Source: a virus
Virus record (IMG/VR): IMGVR_UViG_3300010885_030615
Coordinates: 1-23,218 of that record
Strand: one strand, 5' to 3'
Length of the DNA: 23,218 bases
Positions 16,001 through 22,349 of this stretch are shown here, piece by piece. The position numbers were made by a program, and so were the translations under genes. Under the pieces are notes generated by a model. The model did not search any database. It was not told the origin of the DNA and was given only the letters and a program-made list of their open reading frames with translations. Position 1 is the stretch's first letter, and the number at the start of each line of letters is the position of its first letter.

Positions 16001-16031
16001 GGTTGGGGAGACCCGGAATGTCTCCCCAACC
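16001..16031 (-). terminator. Perfect 12-bp stem-loop in the gap upstream of the primase gene
   Basis: GGTTGGGGAGAC pairs with GTCTCCCCAACC around a 7-nt loop in the 81-nt spacer between the 16058-16819 gene and the primase. No T-run follows on either strand. A GC-rich, tail-less terminator, an RNA-processing site or a pause element are all possible. Confidence 0.45.
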
Positions 16032-16057
16032 TGTGGACAGTGAACTACAGCGAACGA

Positions 16058-16819
16058 CTAAACGTCAAGCGCGTCAGCGGACTTCTTTGGCTTGGCAGGC
16101 TTGTCGTCAAGCACCTCTGCCGCTGCCTCAGAAACTCCGCCTGACTTGACTGCCATGGCTACCTGAACGGCGGCCGTGCGCTGCTCTCCTGTGGTCTTGC
16201 CTCCCTGCTTAACCACAAGACTCTGGAACGGCTCATTGCGGCTGGACCGCTTGGCCTCAGTCTTCATGACGAAGACATTGTCCCAGAACGCCTGCGAGAA
16301 CCGAAGCATCGTTTGGAGCTTCCGAGCCGCAGGAACATTGGTACGCATGAGCGACAGGCGTACCGGCACCGGGCTATCTCCAACAAGCCCGATGAAGTTG
16401 TGAGTCGTTGAGATCGCAGGGCCATTGCCCCACTCAATCGTCCCGGCGTTTACGAGGTCGCGGAAGCGTTCCTCGGCCGTGTCGATCTCTGCGAAGGGCT
16501 TGCCTGCAAACTCTTCCGGCCATGAGTCTGGCGCGATGGGACCGATGGCAGCATAGCTGCGCCCGGTTTCCTTGTCGGAGTAGAAGCGGCCCTTCTGGTA
16601 TGCAGCGACGATGAAACTGATCTCGCTGCCGAAGTTTTCCTGCGTGAGACTGTTGATGAAATCGCCAGCCTTTGCGTCACCCTCGACGACCTCTGCCGTG
16701 AGTGACTGGCAGATCTTCAAGACTGGGACCACAAGGTCTGCGTCGTCAAGGTCTGCGTGAGTTGCAAGGGCGAGATCCTGCTCCTGCTTGTTGAGTGGTA
16801 CTACCTCGCTTGATGTCAT
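16058..16819 (-). CDS. Phage protein of the replication cluster, possible ssDNA-binding protein
   Basis: The 253-residue protein starts with an acidic N-terminus (ALATHADLDDADLVV) followed by PVLKICQSLTAEVVEG and GDFINSL, a pattern I associate with conserved phage proteins sited next to replication and recombination genes. The middle is beta-rich (FIVAAYQKGRFYSD, PVPVRLSLMRT). The C-terminus has alternating Ala, Lys and acidic residues and ends SADALDV, loosely like the flexible acidic tails of ssDNA-binding proteins. No catalytic motif is seen. A role in coating or annealing single strands at the fork is a guess from context. It is bounded by spacers on both sides, so it may be transcribed or processed separately. 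Confidence 0.5.
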   Translation of the reverse strand: MTSSEVVPLNKQEQDLALATHADLDDADLVVPVLKICQSLTAEVVEGDAKAGDFINSLTQENFGSEISFIVAAYQKGRFYSDKETGRSYAAIGPIAPDSWPEEFAGKPFAEIDTAEERFRDLVNAGTIEWGNGPAISTTHNFIGLVGDSPVPVRLSLMRTNVPAARKLQTMLRFSQAFWDNVFVMKTEAKRSSRNEPFQSLVVKQGGKTTGEQRTAAVQVAMAVKSGGVSEAAAEVLDDKPAKPKKSADALDV

Positions 16820-16904
16820 GTGTTGCTCTCTTTGCTCGTTGTTGTTTTCGGTGTACTACTGCACTACCGACGGTAAGTTACCAGACCCGTCGGACGACAC
16901 TTTT
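16820..16904. other. Short non-coding gap with a 7-bp dyad
   Basis: CCGACGG (16867-16873) and CCGTCGG (16887-16893) are inverted repeats, and GGTAA-G-TTACC (16872-16882) is nested across one arm. No clear -35/-10 pair was found. It could be the leader of the 16058-16819 gene. Confidence 0.35.
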
Positions 16905-17315
16905 TTATTGAATGCGGGAGACAGTAACCCCTGCACGTTCATAGAAATCTACGCCGTCAGGGAGTGGCATCCCCTGCTCCAAACTTTCACGGACGAGTTC
17001 GTTGAGGCGGCTCGCTTGGATCTTGGGGGAGAACAATTCCTCCGCCCGACCCTGAGCTTGGAGCGCATCATACGCTGCGTCCGGGTCAATGATGCGGCCG
17101 TACACAGTCGGCTTGCGCTTGGTAAACCGAACCTCGCCGATGCCCGGCAGGTTGACAGTGAAGTTCTTGAGACCTAACTCCTCCATGCGATCAAGGACAT
17201 CCTGCTCGGCGGTGCGGTAGTCCTCGGTTGCAGCATCGCTGGCCGCTTTCATCTGATGGTGTGCCTGCTTCTTCTCATAGAAGACTCGCAGGGATTCGTT
17301 CATGTGATGGTCCAT
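16905..17315 (-). CDS. Hypothetical replication-cluster protein, N-terminal coiled coil
   Basis: The 136-residue protein opens with a long charged helix (about residues 5-48, EKKQAHHQMKAASDAATEDY then VLDRMEELGLK) that should form a coiled coil. This is followed by a short beta segment (FTVNLPGIGEVRFTKRKPTVYG) and a second helical region that ends before VDFYERAGVTVSRIQ. The layout resembles phage proteins found beside nucleases or recombination factors, but I cannot assign a family. GAGG lies 5 nt before the ATG at 17315; ATG 17303 is an alternative start. Confidence 0.6.
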   Translation of the reverse strand: MDHHMNESLRVFYEKKQAHHQMKAASDAATEDYRTAEQDVLDRMEELGLKNFTVNLPGIGEVRFTKRKPTVYGRIIDPDAAYDALQAQGRAEELFSPKIQASRLNELVRESLEQGMPLPDGVDFYERAGVTVSRIQ

Positions 17316-17317
17316 GG

Positions 17318-17407
17318 TTACCTCGCTACCGTGGCAACAAGTACCGAGTAGGTGGCGCAGAAGCCAATCGTGAACAGAAGGGCAAGTATGATCTTCTCGT
17401 TTCTCAT
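17318..17407 (-). CDS. 29-residue membrane peptide
   Basis: An ATG overlapping the upstream stop (ATGA), with AGGAG about 6 nt upstream, opens a 29-codon frame. The product has a charged start (MRNEK), one hydrophobic helix (IILALLFTIGFCATYSVLVATV) and a C-terminal Arg, so it should sit in the membrane as a single span. It is one of several very short membrane proteins threaded between larger genes here. No function can be assigned. The ribosome site it uses is part of a duplicated 30-nt segment. Confidence 0.6.
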   Translation of the reverse strand: MRNEKIILALLFTIGFCATYSVLVATVAR

Positions 17408-17757
17408 GCTTTCTCCTCGCAACATTCGCAGTTATTGCTCATACGGTCATGGGTGCATTCACAGTCTGGTCGGGTGCAGTCGTAGATGTACTTGCACTCC
17501 ATCAGCCCATCGTCAAAGGTGTTGTCGACTATGGCTCCACGCCCCCAGCCTCCGGCGCCCGCCGCCTCAACTCGGTCTGCGTTTACCAGCAAGTAGTTGG
17601 CAAACCTGCGAGCCACGGCTGGTGGCACGACGGGCACAGTTGTGAACTGAGTGTCATCTGACACGCCAATCACAATGCCCTTGTCGGGATGCAGTGACAC
17701 GCTGATGCTGTACTTGTCCCACGACCAGTCGGTTGCTTCTGTATACGGGTTGTTCAT
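17404..17757 (-). CDS. Hypothetical protein with Cys-rich C-terminal tail
   Basis: The 117-residue protein has a beta-rich front half (DKYSISVSLHPDKGIVIGVS) with a helix at ~45-60, then seven Cys within the last 30 residues (88, 94, 99, 101, 110, 112, 113). These may bind zinc or another metal. The final MSNNCECCEE segment is the same peptide that ends the next gene upstream, encoded by a 30-nt repeat with only synonymous changes. Both ends overlap neighbours by ATGA. I do not recognise the family. Confidence 0.65.
   Translation of the reverse strand: MNNPYTEATDWSWDKYSISVSLHPDKGIVIGVSDDTQFTTVPVVPPAVARRFANYLLVNADRVEAAGAGGWGRGAIVDNTFDDGLMECKYIYDCTRPDCECTHDRMSNNCECCEEKA
17413..17442 (-). repeat. 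30-nt direct repeat, copy 1 (Cys-rich peptide plus ribosome site)
   Basis: This segment matches 17760-17789 at 28 of 30 positions. On the - strand it encodes MSNNCECCEE and its final bases GAGGAG act as the ribosome site for the next gene, the 29-residue membrane peptide. Confidence 0.85.
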
Positions 17758-17936
17758 GACTCCTCACAACATTCGCAGTTATTACTCATCTCCAATTTGC
17801 TGATGAGATCGTTGAGTTTTGCTATGACCTGCTGATGGTTGACCAGTGCGGCGCTGTCCATCTCTCGCCCCTTGGTCCACTCGTAATGCGCCAGCGCCCG
17901 GTAGGTGTGCTTGGCCTGCTCTAACATGAGATTCAT
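17754..17936 (-). CDS. Small helical protein with the same Cys-rich tail (60 aa)
   Basis: The 60-residue product is mostly helical (MNLMLEQAKHTYRALAHYEW, then NHQQVIAKLNDLISKLE) and ends MSNNCECCEES. It starts within an ATGA overlap with the SNF2 gene stop and ends in another with the gene downstream. The helical part and the Cys tail look like two joined pieces; the tail is shared with the neighbour by duplication. A zinc-binding adaptor or metal-responsive factor is possible, but unproven. Confidence 0.65.
   Translation of the reverse strand: MNLMLEQAKHTYRALAHYEWTKGREMDSAALVNHQQVIAKLNDLISKLEMSNNCECCEES
17760..17789 (-). repeat. 30-nt direct repeat, copy 2
   Basis: This is the partner of 17413-17442, about 347 nt away. 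The two differing bases fall in third codon positions (Ser AGC/AGT and Cys TGC/TGT), so the peptide is unchanged. It also supplies GAGGAG just ahead of the ATG at 17757. Confidence 0.85.
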
Positions 17937-19669
17937 TCCTTCTCCCTTACTGCGTCCTGTTGGATCACAGACCCAACGATGGCTGACTTCAATTCATTGG
18001 CTGGTGCAACCCTGTCGGTGTCGATTGTGTCGACGCCCTGCAAGATGATGACCGTGACATTCCTGTCCTGACCGATGCGGTGCAGGCGGTCCTCGGCCTG
18101 CTCGTTGATCGCCGGGGTCCAGTCGCGCTCAAGGAAGATCACGGTGTCGGCCGCAGTCAAGGTGATGCCCACGCCGCCAGCGTCAAGGGTGCAGATCATC
18201 ACGTCAATGTCGCCCTCTTGGAACTCCTGCACAGAATCGGTGCGCACCTCTGGTGCAATGTCACCCGTGATCAGGGCGGTGCTGATCTTGCGCTTGGCAA
18301 GCCGTTGGGCCAGCAGGTCACAGGTCTTCTTGAACTCGGTGAACACTACGACTTGGCGGCCGGAGTCCTCAATCAGTTCAACTGCAACATCGAGCTTGGC
18401 CGAGACATCCTCAGCGCCCAGCAACGCCGGCGAAGATGCGATCTGGCGCAGACGAGTACAGCGGGCAGCCCCATTGGGGATTTCGAGGATGTTCTTCTCC
18501 AACGCTTGTGGTCCCTCAGCCTGCACGATCTCCAGCCACATCAGCTTCTCAGCCTCGTCGTAGAGCTTGCGCTGCTTGGGATGCAGGGTGATGTCCATGT
18601 GCTGGCGAGTCTTCTCTGGCAGGTCAAGAGCGTTGCCCTTGGTGCGGCGGACCAGTTTGTTAGACAGCTCAAACCTAAGCGCGTCTGGGTTGCGGGCACC
18701 AGTGATGATGCGCCCGTATGGACCCTCGTAGTAGTCCACATACTGGTCGTAAAAAGTCCAGTATGCGAGTCGGCCACCACCGCGTCCGTACTGCTGCGGG
18801 GCTATCCATGCGAGCAGCGCCCAAACCTCGTCAGGGCTGTTCAAGATTGGTGTGCCCGTCAGCGCCAGCTTCACTGGTGCCTGCAACTGCCAGAGTCCAA
18901 GGGTCTGCTGCGACTTGCGGTTCTTAGCGCGGTGTGCCTCGTCGGCAATGATCGCAGTCCACTCAACTTCTTTGATCAGCGGCTCGGCCATGACGACCTT
19001 GCCCGCTATGCGCTTGGCGCGGATCTTCTCCCAGTTGATTACAACCCAGCCGCCGGGGTTGTCGGCAAGGAAAGTCTTGAGTTGCGCCCGGCGCTTCTCC
19101 GCTGACTTGGCATCGAGGACGATGGCCGCCTCGCCGGACCACTGCACGACCTCTTTGACCCAGTTGCCCTTGACCGAGTTGGGCGCGATGATCAGCCGGG
19201 GCTGTGCATTGAGCTTGTCCTTCTCGTCGTGGCGGTGGACGAACTCCCAGACTGCAGAGATCGCCTGCACCGTCTTACCCAGTCCCATGTCATCAGCGAG
19301 CATCGAGGATGGGTTGTTCACAAGGAACTCCACTCCGGCCCGCTGGTACCCGTAGAGCTTCTTGGCCCATGGCAGGGCCAGTGGCCCCAGTGCGTCAACG
19401 GGCAGGTCGGTGGCAAGCTGCTCGGCCGTGTCAGCCCTAGCCTTGCGAACCCAGCCGATGACCTCGGCGCTGGGCACAGGTCGGATGGTGTGCATAATCC
19501 GCTCTGCGGTAGCAGCCTCTGCCGGGAACTCCCATGTCTTGGCATCAGGGTTCCAACGGCGGCCGGGGATCATCTTGACGCGCTTGAGCGCCTCGTTGAA
19601 GTCCGGCTTGGGCATGCCGCTCAGAGTGAGCGAGAGTACGTCGCCTTCGCGTGTGAGCTTGGCTGCCAT
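17933..19669 (-). CDS. SNF2-family DNA translocase with N-terminal HARP-like domain
   Basis: The 578-residue ATPase has motif I ADDMGLGKTVQA (125-136), motif II DEAH (243-246), motif III LTGTPILNS (270-278), then the C-terminal lobe with TLDAGGVGITLTAA and QAEDRLHRIGQ (524-534). Residues ~1-62, with VKMIPGRRWNPDAKTWEFP split across 31-49, look like the HARP domain of SMARCAL1-type annealing helicases, which remodel replication forks. Its phage role is probably moving along double-stranded DNA to strip proteins or rewind forks at replication intermediates. The start ATG shares one base with the stop of the small membrane gene upstream. No nuclease domain is fused. Confidence 0.93.
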   Translation of the reverse strand: MAAKLTREGDVLSLTLSGMPKPDFNEALKRVKMIPGRRWNPDAKTWEFPAEAATAERIMHTIRPVPSAEVIGWVRKARADTAEQLATDLPVDALGPLALPWAKKLYGYQRAGVEFLVNNPSSMLADDMGLGKTVQAISAVWEFVHRHDEKDKLNAQPRLIIAPNSVKGNWVKEVVQWSGEAAIVLDAKSAEKRRAQLKTFLADNPGGWVVINWEKIRAKRIAGKVVMAEPLIKEVEWTAIIADEAHRAKNRKSQQTLGLWQLQAPVKLALTGTPILNSPDEVWALLAWIAPQQYGRGGGRLAYWTFYDQYVDYYEGPYGRIITGARNPDALRFELSNKLVRRTKGNALDLPEKTRQHMDITLHPKQRKLYDEAEKLMWLEIVQAEGPQALEKNILEIPNGAARCTRLRQIASSPALLGAEDVSAKLDVAVELIEDSGRQVVVFTEFKKTCDLLAQRLAKRKISTALITGDIAPEVRTDSVQEFQEGDIDVMICTLDAGGVGITLTAADTVIFLERDWTPAINEQAEDRLHRIGQDRNVTVIILQGVDTIDTDRVAPANELKSAIVGSVIQQDAVREKE

Positions 19670-19770
19670 CAGTACTCACCCCGGCTGACGATCAGCCAGA
19701 GTGAGATGACTGCCACCGCGAGAATGTACCCATGCCAGTGGCTGGCGATGTGGACGCCTATACCGACCAT
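19669..19770 (-). CDS. Small single-span membrane protein (33 aa)
   Basis: GGGGAG lies 4 nt before an ATG that sits 13 nt inside the end of the metallophosphoesterase gene. The 33-residue product begins MVGIGVHIASHWHGY and continues with a membrane helix (ILAVAVISLWLIV), then SRGEY. The three His residues near the start are notable. The stop shares one base with the SNF2 start (TGATG), so it is translationally linked to both large neighbours. No function is recognised. Confidence 0.6.
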   Translation of the reverse strand: MVGIGVHIASHWHGYILAVAVISLWLIVSRGEY

Positions 19771-20996
19771 TTCTCTCCCCGGAAGAAGAGTGACTTGCGG
19801 CCGCCATCATTCTTGATCGTGGCAAGCTCGGCGTTGACGCTGCCGTCTTCCCATGTGGTGGCAACTGCGAAACCTTGCGCCCAGTTTGGATCGACGGCGT
19901 AACCAAGGCCACCCTCAAGACGACAGAGGCACCCGGTCTCCACGGCAAACTGCTCACGGACGCGGCCCTCATGGTCATGCACGAGGCGCTTGGTGATGCT
20001 CTGGCGGTGGGTATGTCCCACTATGAGGTTGAAGTCGATTGACTGGAGGGACTTGGCTGGCGCATTGGCCCCAGTCAACCAGCCGTGCCGGACGACAAGG
20101 TCCGAACGGATTGGGAACTGGGCATGTGTGTAGTTGCCATTCGGCTGGATCAGGTTGACCCCGAGCTTGTCAAGGTGCAGCAGTCGACGCAGCGACAGGG
20201 CTTCCAGTGGATCTGGGTCGTCCTCGGTCGGAGCCGGGCGAACACCGTAGAGGCGCTCGGCGCGGTTGAGGATTTCGTTGCGGATTCGTTCGTCGTGGTT
20301 GCCGATCAGCTTGGTGAAGCTGGCAGTGTCAGCCGCTTCGACATAGTCGCGGATCAGGCGGTACCCGGCGTCAATGCATTCCTGTGTGGAGACATGCCAT
20401 TCAGGGTTGTCCTTGTGACGACTGATGTCAGGGAAGTCAACGGTGTCACCCGTCAGAACGACCGCTGTGGGCTTGAGATCCTTCAAGACCTGTAGGACAA
20501 GGGCGTGGGCTTCCGGGTCTTCGTAGGGTGCCTGCTGGTCCCCCAGAACGACGGTGTCGTTGGACACGCCGGAGTACGCAGGTCGAGCCGAACGGATCAC
20601 AGGTGGCACATGCACCGCTGGGGTGACGAACTTGGTTGGCTTGCGGCGTTCAAGCCTGAGCTTGAGCTGGTAGCTCGGGTCGCTTGCATCGCCCCACTGG
20701 TTGATGACGCAGGAGGGGTTGTCCCAGTCGGCCGGGTCAAGGCCCATCTGCGCCATGAGCTGGTATGGGTCGGTGACCGACTTGGAAGGCTTGGCGACGA
20801 TGACGGCCTCGTCCTCTGTGACTCGCACATAGGGCCGCTCTGCTTCGGGGTCGCGCCCGGTGCTGGTGGATCGGCCGTTGAGGTGGTACCTGAGTGTGCT
20901 TTCCGCGACGCCGACTGCTGCGGCCGCTCGCCTCTGGCTGTATCCCTGACTGATCAGTTGTTGCGCTTCGGCAACAAGTCCTTCGATGGGTTGCAT
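19758..20996 (-). CDS. HTH-metallophosphoesterase fusion
   Basis: The 412-residue protein has an N-terminal resolvase-type helix-turn-helix (residues ~17-40, GYSQRRAAAAVGVAESTLRY) and, after a linker, a calcineurin-like phosphoesterase domain: LGDQQAPYED (motif I, 151-160), LTGDTVDFPD (GD..D, 181-190), IGNHDER (231-237), RHGW (303-306) and VGHTHR (326-331). Motif I has Gln where most of the superfamily has the His of D-x-H. The enzyme may be a DNA nuclease or a phosphatase; the HTH favours DNA. AGGAG lies 9 nt before the ATG. It is the first gene after the large 415-nt gap, so that gap probably holds its control region. Confidence 0.88.
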   Translation of the reverse strand: MQPIEGLVAEAQQLISQGYSQRRAAAAVGVAESTLRYHLNGRSTSTGRDPEAERPYVRVTEDEAVIVAKPSKSVTDPYQLMAQMGLDPADWDNPSCVINQWGDASDPSYQLKLRLERRKPTKFVTPAVHVPPVIRSARPAYSGVSNDTVVLGDQQAPYEDPEAHALVLQVLKDLKPTAVVLTGDTVDFPDISRHKDNPEWHVSTQECIDAGYRLIRDYVEAADTASFTKLIGNHDERIRNEILNRAERLYGVRPAPTEDDPDPLEALSLRRLLHLDKLGVNLIQPNGNYTHAQFPIRSDLVVRHGWLTGANAPAKSLQSIDFNLIVGHTHRQSITKRLVHDHEGRVREQFAVETGCLCRLEGGLGYAVDPNWAQGFAVATTWEDGSVNAELATIKNDGGRKSLFFRGEKWSV

Positions 20997-21176
20997 CCCG
21001 GTCTGCTCCTCATTAGGTACTGGACATGAGGTCAGCCGCCTACCCTCCGGCTTCTATGACTTGCACATCGGCCGGACCTGTCCCGCCTCTGCCTCGACGG
21101 CTAACCTCGCTAATAAGAGTGACGCAGCCTACGGACGGAAACTTGCGCAGTTTTTCGATTTGCCCCCGGACAGACA

Positions 21177-21213
21177 GTGCCCTCCCCCCTCCTATAGAGG
21201 GGGTCGGGGGCAC
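21177..21213. other. GC-rich compound hairpin
   Basis: The outer arms GTGCCC (21177-21182) and GGGCAC (21208-21213) enclose an inner perfect stem CCCCCTC/GAGGGGG (21185-21191 with 21197-21203, loop CTATA). GCCCCCG at 21162-21168 can also pair with CGGGGGC at 21205-21211, giving an alternative fold. Confidence 0.55.
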
Positions 21214-21250
21214 GTCGGCTTTTCCCTTATGTTTACTGGGTGCCAAGGGG

Positions 21251-21268
21251 GGTACCTTCCTACCACTT
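21251..21268. repeat. Intergenic element GGTACC-CTTCCTACCACTT, copy near the replication genes
   Basis: CCTTCCTACCACTT (21255-21268) is identical to 7216-7229, and GGTACC lies just before it at both places, with three extra bases between in the 7.2-kb copy. Both copies lie in non-coding gaps at opposite ends of the main - strand gene block. Confidence 0.55.
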
Positions 21269-21330
21269 GCCCTAGTAAAAGTACGCAATTTGCGGGCTTT
21301 TGGAGAAAGCGGCCGACTGAAACCACGAGA

Positions 21331-21386
21331 ATCGCCCGTCTTTACTCGATCTTCCCTGTGTTTCAGGGCGAGTAAAAACGGGCGAT
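21331..21386 (-). promoter_or_regulatory. Long stem-loop, perfect only as a - strand RNA
   Basis: Positions 21331-21348 pair with 21369-21386 over 18 positions. The single non-Watson-Crick position (21340 with 21377) is C-A on the + strand but G-U on the - strand. An inner 5-bp stem (CCCTG/CAGGG, 21354-21358 with 21364-21368) stacks on it with a 5-nt bulge. It begins 26 nt past the stop of the 21412-21618 gene, at the head of the 415-nt gap. Confidence 0.55.
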
Positions 21387-21411
21387 GGGTGCTACTTCTG
21401 CGCGAACTACG

Positions 21412-21618
21412 CTACTGCGCGTCTGGCTCTTTGATGCACACGACCTCGGTTGGAGTGAGTAATCTGGAGGCCAACCGATCAGCCTCCGGGCGCTTCAATC
21501 CGTCTCCAACCTGAATGTAAACCGGCCGACCAGTGGCCTTCGACATGATCTGCCAACGACTGCCATCGTCCTTCGGCTTCTTGTCCTTGAACGCTGCCTT
21601 CTTACGGGCCTTAGCCAT
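21412..21618 (-). CDS. Small basic hypothetical protein (68 aa)
   Basis: The ATG at 21618 has GGAGGAG about 7 nt upstream and overlaps the end of the upstream gene by 8 nt. The N-terminal 20 residues are very basic (MAKARKKAAFKDKKPKDD), suggesting nucleic-acid binding. The rest (RWQIMSKATGRPVYIQVGDG, then a helix and LTPTEVVCIKEP) looks like a small alpha-beta fold. A longer reading to 21654 would add 12 residues but lose the ribosome site. No family is recognised. Confidence 0.65.
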   Translation of the reverse strand: MAKARKKAAFKDKKPKDDGSRWQIMSKATGRPVYIQVGDGLKRPEADRLASRLLTPTEVVCIKEPDAQ

Positions 21619-21976
21619 TCTTGATCTCCTCCTCCAGCAGGGTGCGCACAACACTGGGACTCCAGTGCTGCTTGAGGGACTTCCACTTCATGATCGTGCG
21701 ATGACCAGCAGCAGTGCGGATCACAACCGACTTGTCGGCCGCGTGATGCTGCTCAACCGTCACTGCATTGCACTCGTCCATAGTGCACTGGCGCCCCAGT
21801 GCGTTGTAGTAATTGACCAGCTTCCCTGCCTTGCGAGGCTTGGGTTGCCAGACATCACGCGGCTGTGCCGATCTCCACCGCCAGTCGACCAGCCCATGGA
21901 TCTGGCCTGTTGCGATGTCGCGAGCATAGACACGGCCATCGTTGAGGGTGCAACCGATGTGTTGACTATCGACCAT
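21611..21976 (-). CDS. Hypothetical protein (121 aa)
   Basis: The product begins MVDSQHIGCTLNDGRVYARD, continues with a Trp/Arg-rich segment (GLVDWRWRSAQPRDVWQ) and ends KWKSLKQHWSPSVVRTLLEE. The central HHAADKSVVIRTAAGHRT may be beta sheet. The start overlaps the upstream stop by 11 nt, and the stop overlaps the next gene by 8 nt, in keeping with the packed layout. There is no strong ribosome site; a longer frame to 22096 exists but its added part reads as an Arg-rich shadow of the upstream gene. Function is unknown. Confidence 0.55.
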   Translation of the reverse strand: MVDSQHIGCTLNDGRVYARDIATGQIHGLVDWRWRSAQPRDVWQPKPRKAGKLVNYYNALGRQCTMDECNAVTVEQHHAADKSVVIRTAAGHRTIMKWKSLKQHWSPSVVRTLLEEEIKNG

Positions 21977-22301
21977 CGGACCATACCTGTACCGTCCTCT
22001 GCGCCCACATCTGCAGCGTGTCGAGGTTGTGTAGGGCGGTGTCGAGCTTGGCCTTCTGCCATGACTGCTCCCACCACTGGCCCGGATCATTCTCAATGCT
22101 CCAGTCCAGACCTTCGGTCATCACTGCGTTCCTGACCATGGACTCTCCGACCGACGCTGCTACCTGCAGCAGCCGGGCGATCTCCATCAACTGCCGAATT
22201 GCCATCTCGGCAGCGGCGGCTGGCTCACCTGTAGTAAGCCTTGGGTCATGCCACTCAACTACCAGAGGCTCCGTCTTTATTGGGGTTTTAGCGGTAGACA
22301 T
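21966..22301 (-). CDS. Hypothetical helical protein (111 aa)
   Basis: The protein is largely helical: PAAAAEMAIRQLMEIARLL (~28-46), SMVRNAVMTEGLDWS, and KAKLDTALHNLDTLQMW (83-99). Trp is frequent (WWEQSW). I chose ATG 22301. AAGGAG lies 13 nt upstream, which is far, and a small dyad (ATTAC-ACCGG-GTAAT) lies between it and the start and could bring it closer if folded. The longer reading to 22358 would run through that ribosome site. It is divergent from the + strand gene at 22359. No family is recognised. Confidence 0.6.
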   Translation of the reverse strand: MSTAKTPIKTEPLVVEWHDPRLTTGEPAAAAEMAIRQLMEIARLLQVAASVGESMVRNAVMTEGLDWSIENDPGQWWEQSWQKAKLDTALHNLDTLQMWAQRTVQVWSDGR

Positions 22302-22328
22302 TACCCGGTGTAATCTCCTTATTAGAAT
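22301..22328 (+). promoter_or_regulatory. Possible promoter for the lone + strand gene
   Basis: TAGAAT at 22323-22328 is a good -10 match. TTACCC at 22301-22306, 16 nt upstream, is only a weak -35; TAGACA at 22295-22300 is a better hexamer but the 22-nt spacing is too long. The gene needs its own + strand promoter because its neighbours run the other way. Confidence 0.3.
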
Positions 22329-22349
22329 GGACAATCTTTTTGGACAGGT

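Larger units (their letters stand above)
20997..21411. other. 415-nt non-coding region, candidate control or origin region
   Basis: This is the longest gap in the window. Frames crossing it lack ribosome sites and run through inverted repeats, so I call none. It holds a GC-rich hairpin (21177-21213), a long hairpin (21331-21386) and the element GGTACC-CTTCCTACCACTT (21251-21268) shared with 7208-7229. I could not find a convincing -35/-10 pair. A leader, early promoter, origin or packaging site are all open. Confidence 0.5.

Noticed and set aside
18080-19105. Long open frame (341 codons) on the + strand opposite the SNF2 gene
   Set aside because: It is antisense to a gene with unmistakable helicase motifs, a common by-product of GC-rich codon use, and shows no domain or ribosome site.
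21040-21288. 82-codon - strand frame in the 415-nt gap
   Set aside because: It has the right direction for a gene, but a TTG start without ribosome site, low-complexity Gly/Arg/Pro sequence, and it runs through a strong hairpin. The gap is more likely regulatory.
21026-21514. 162-codon + strand frame across the gap and into the 21412-21618 gene
   Set aside because: It is opposite in direction to the neighbours, overlaps a better supported gene, and carries no ribosome site or domain.
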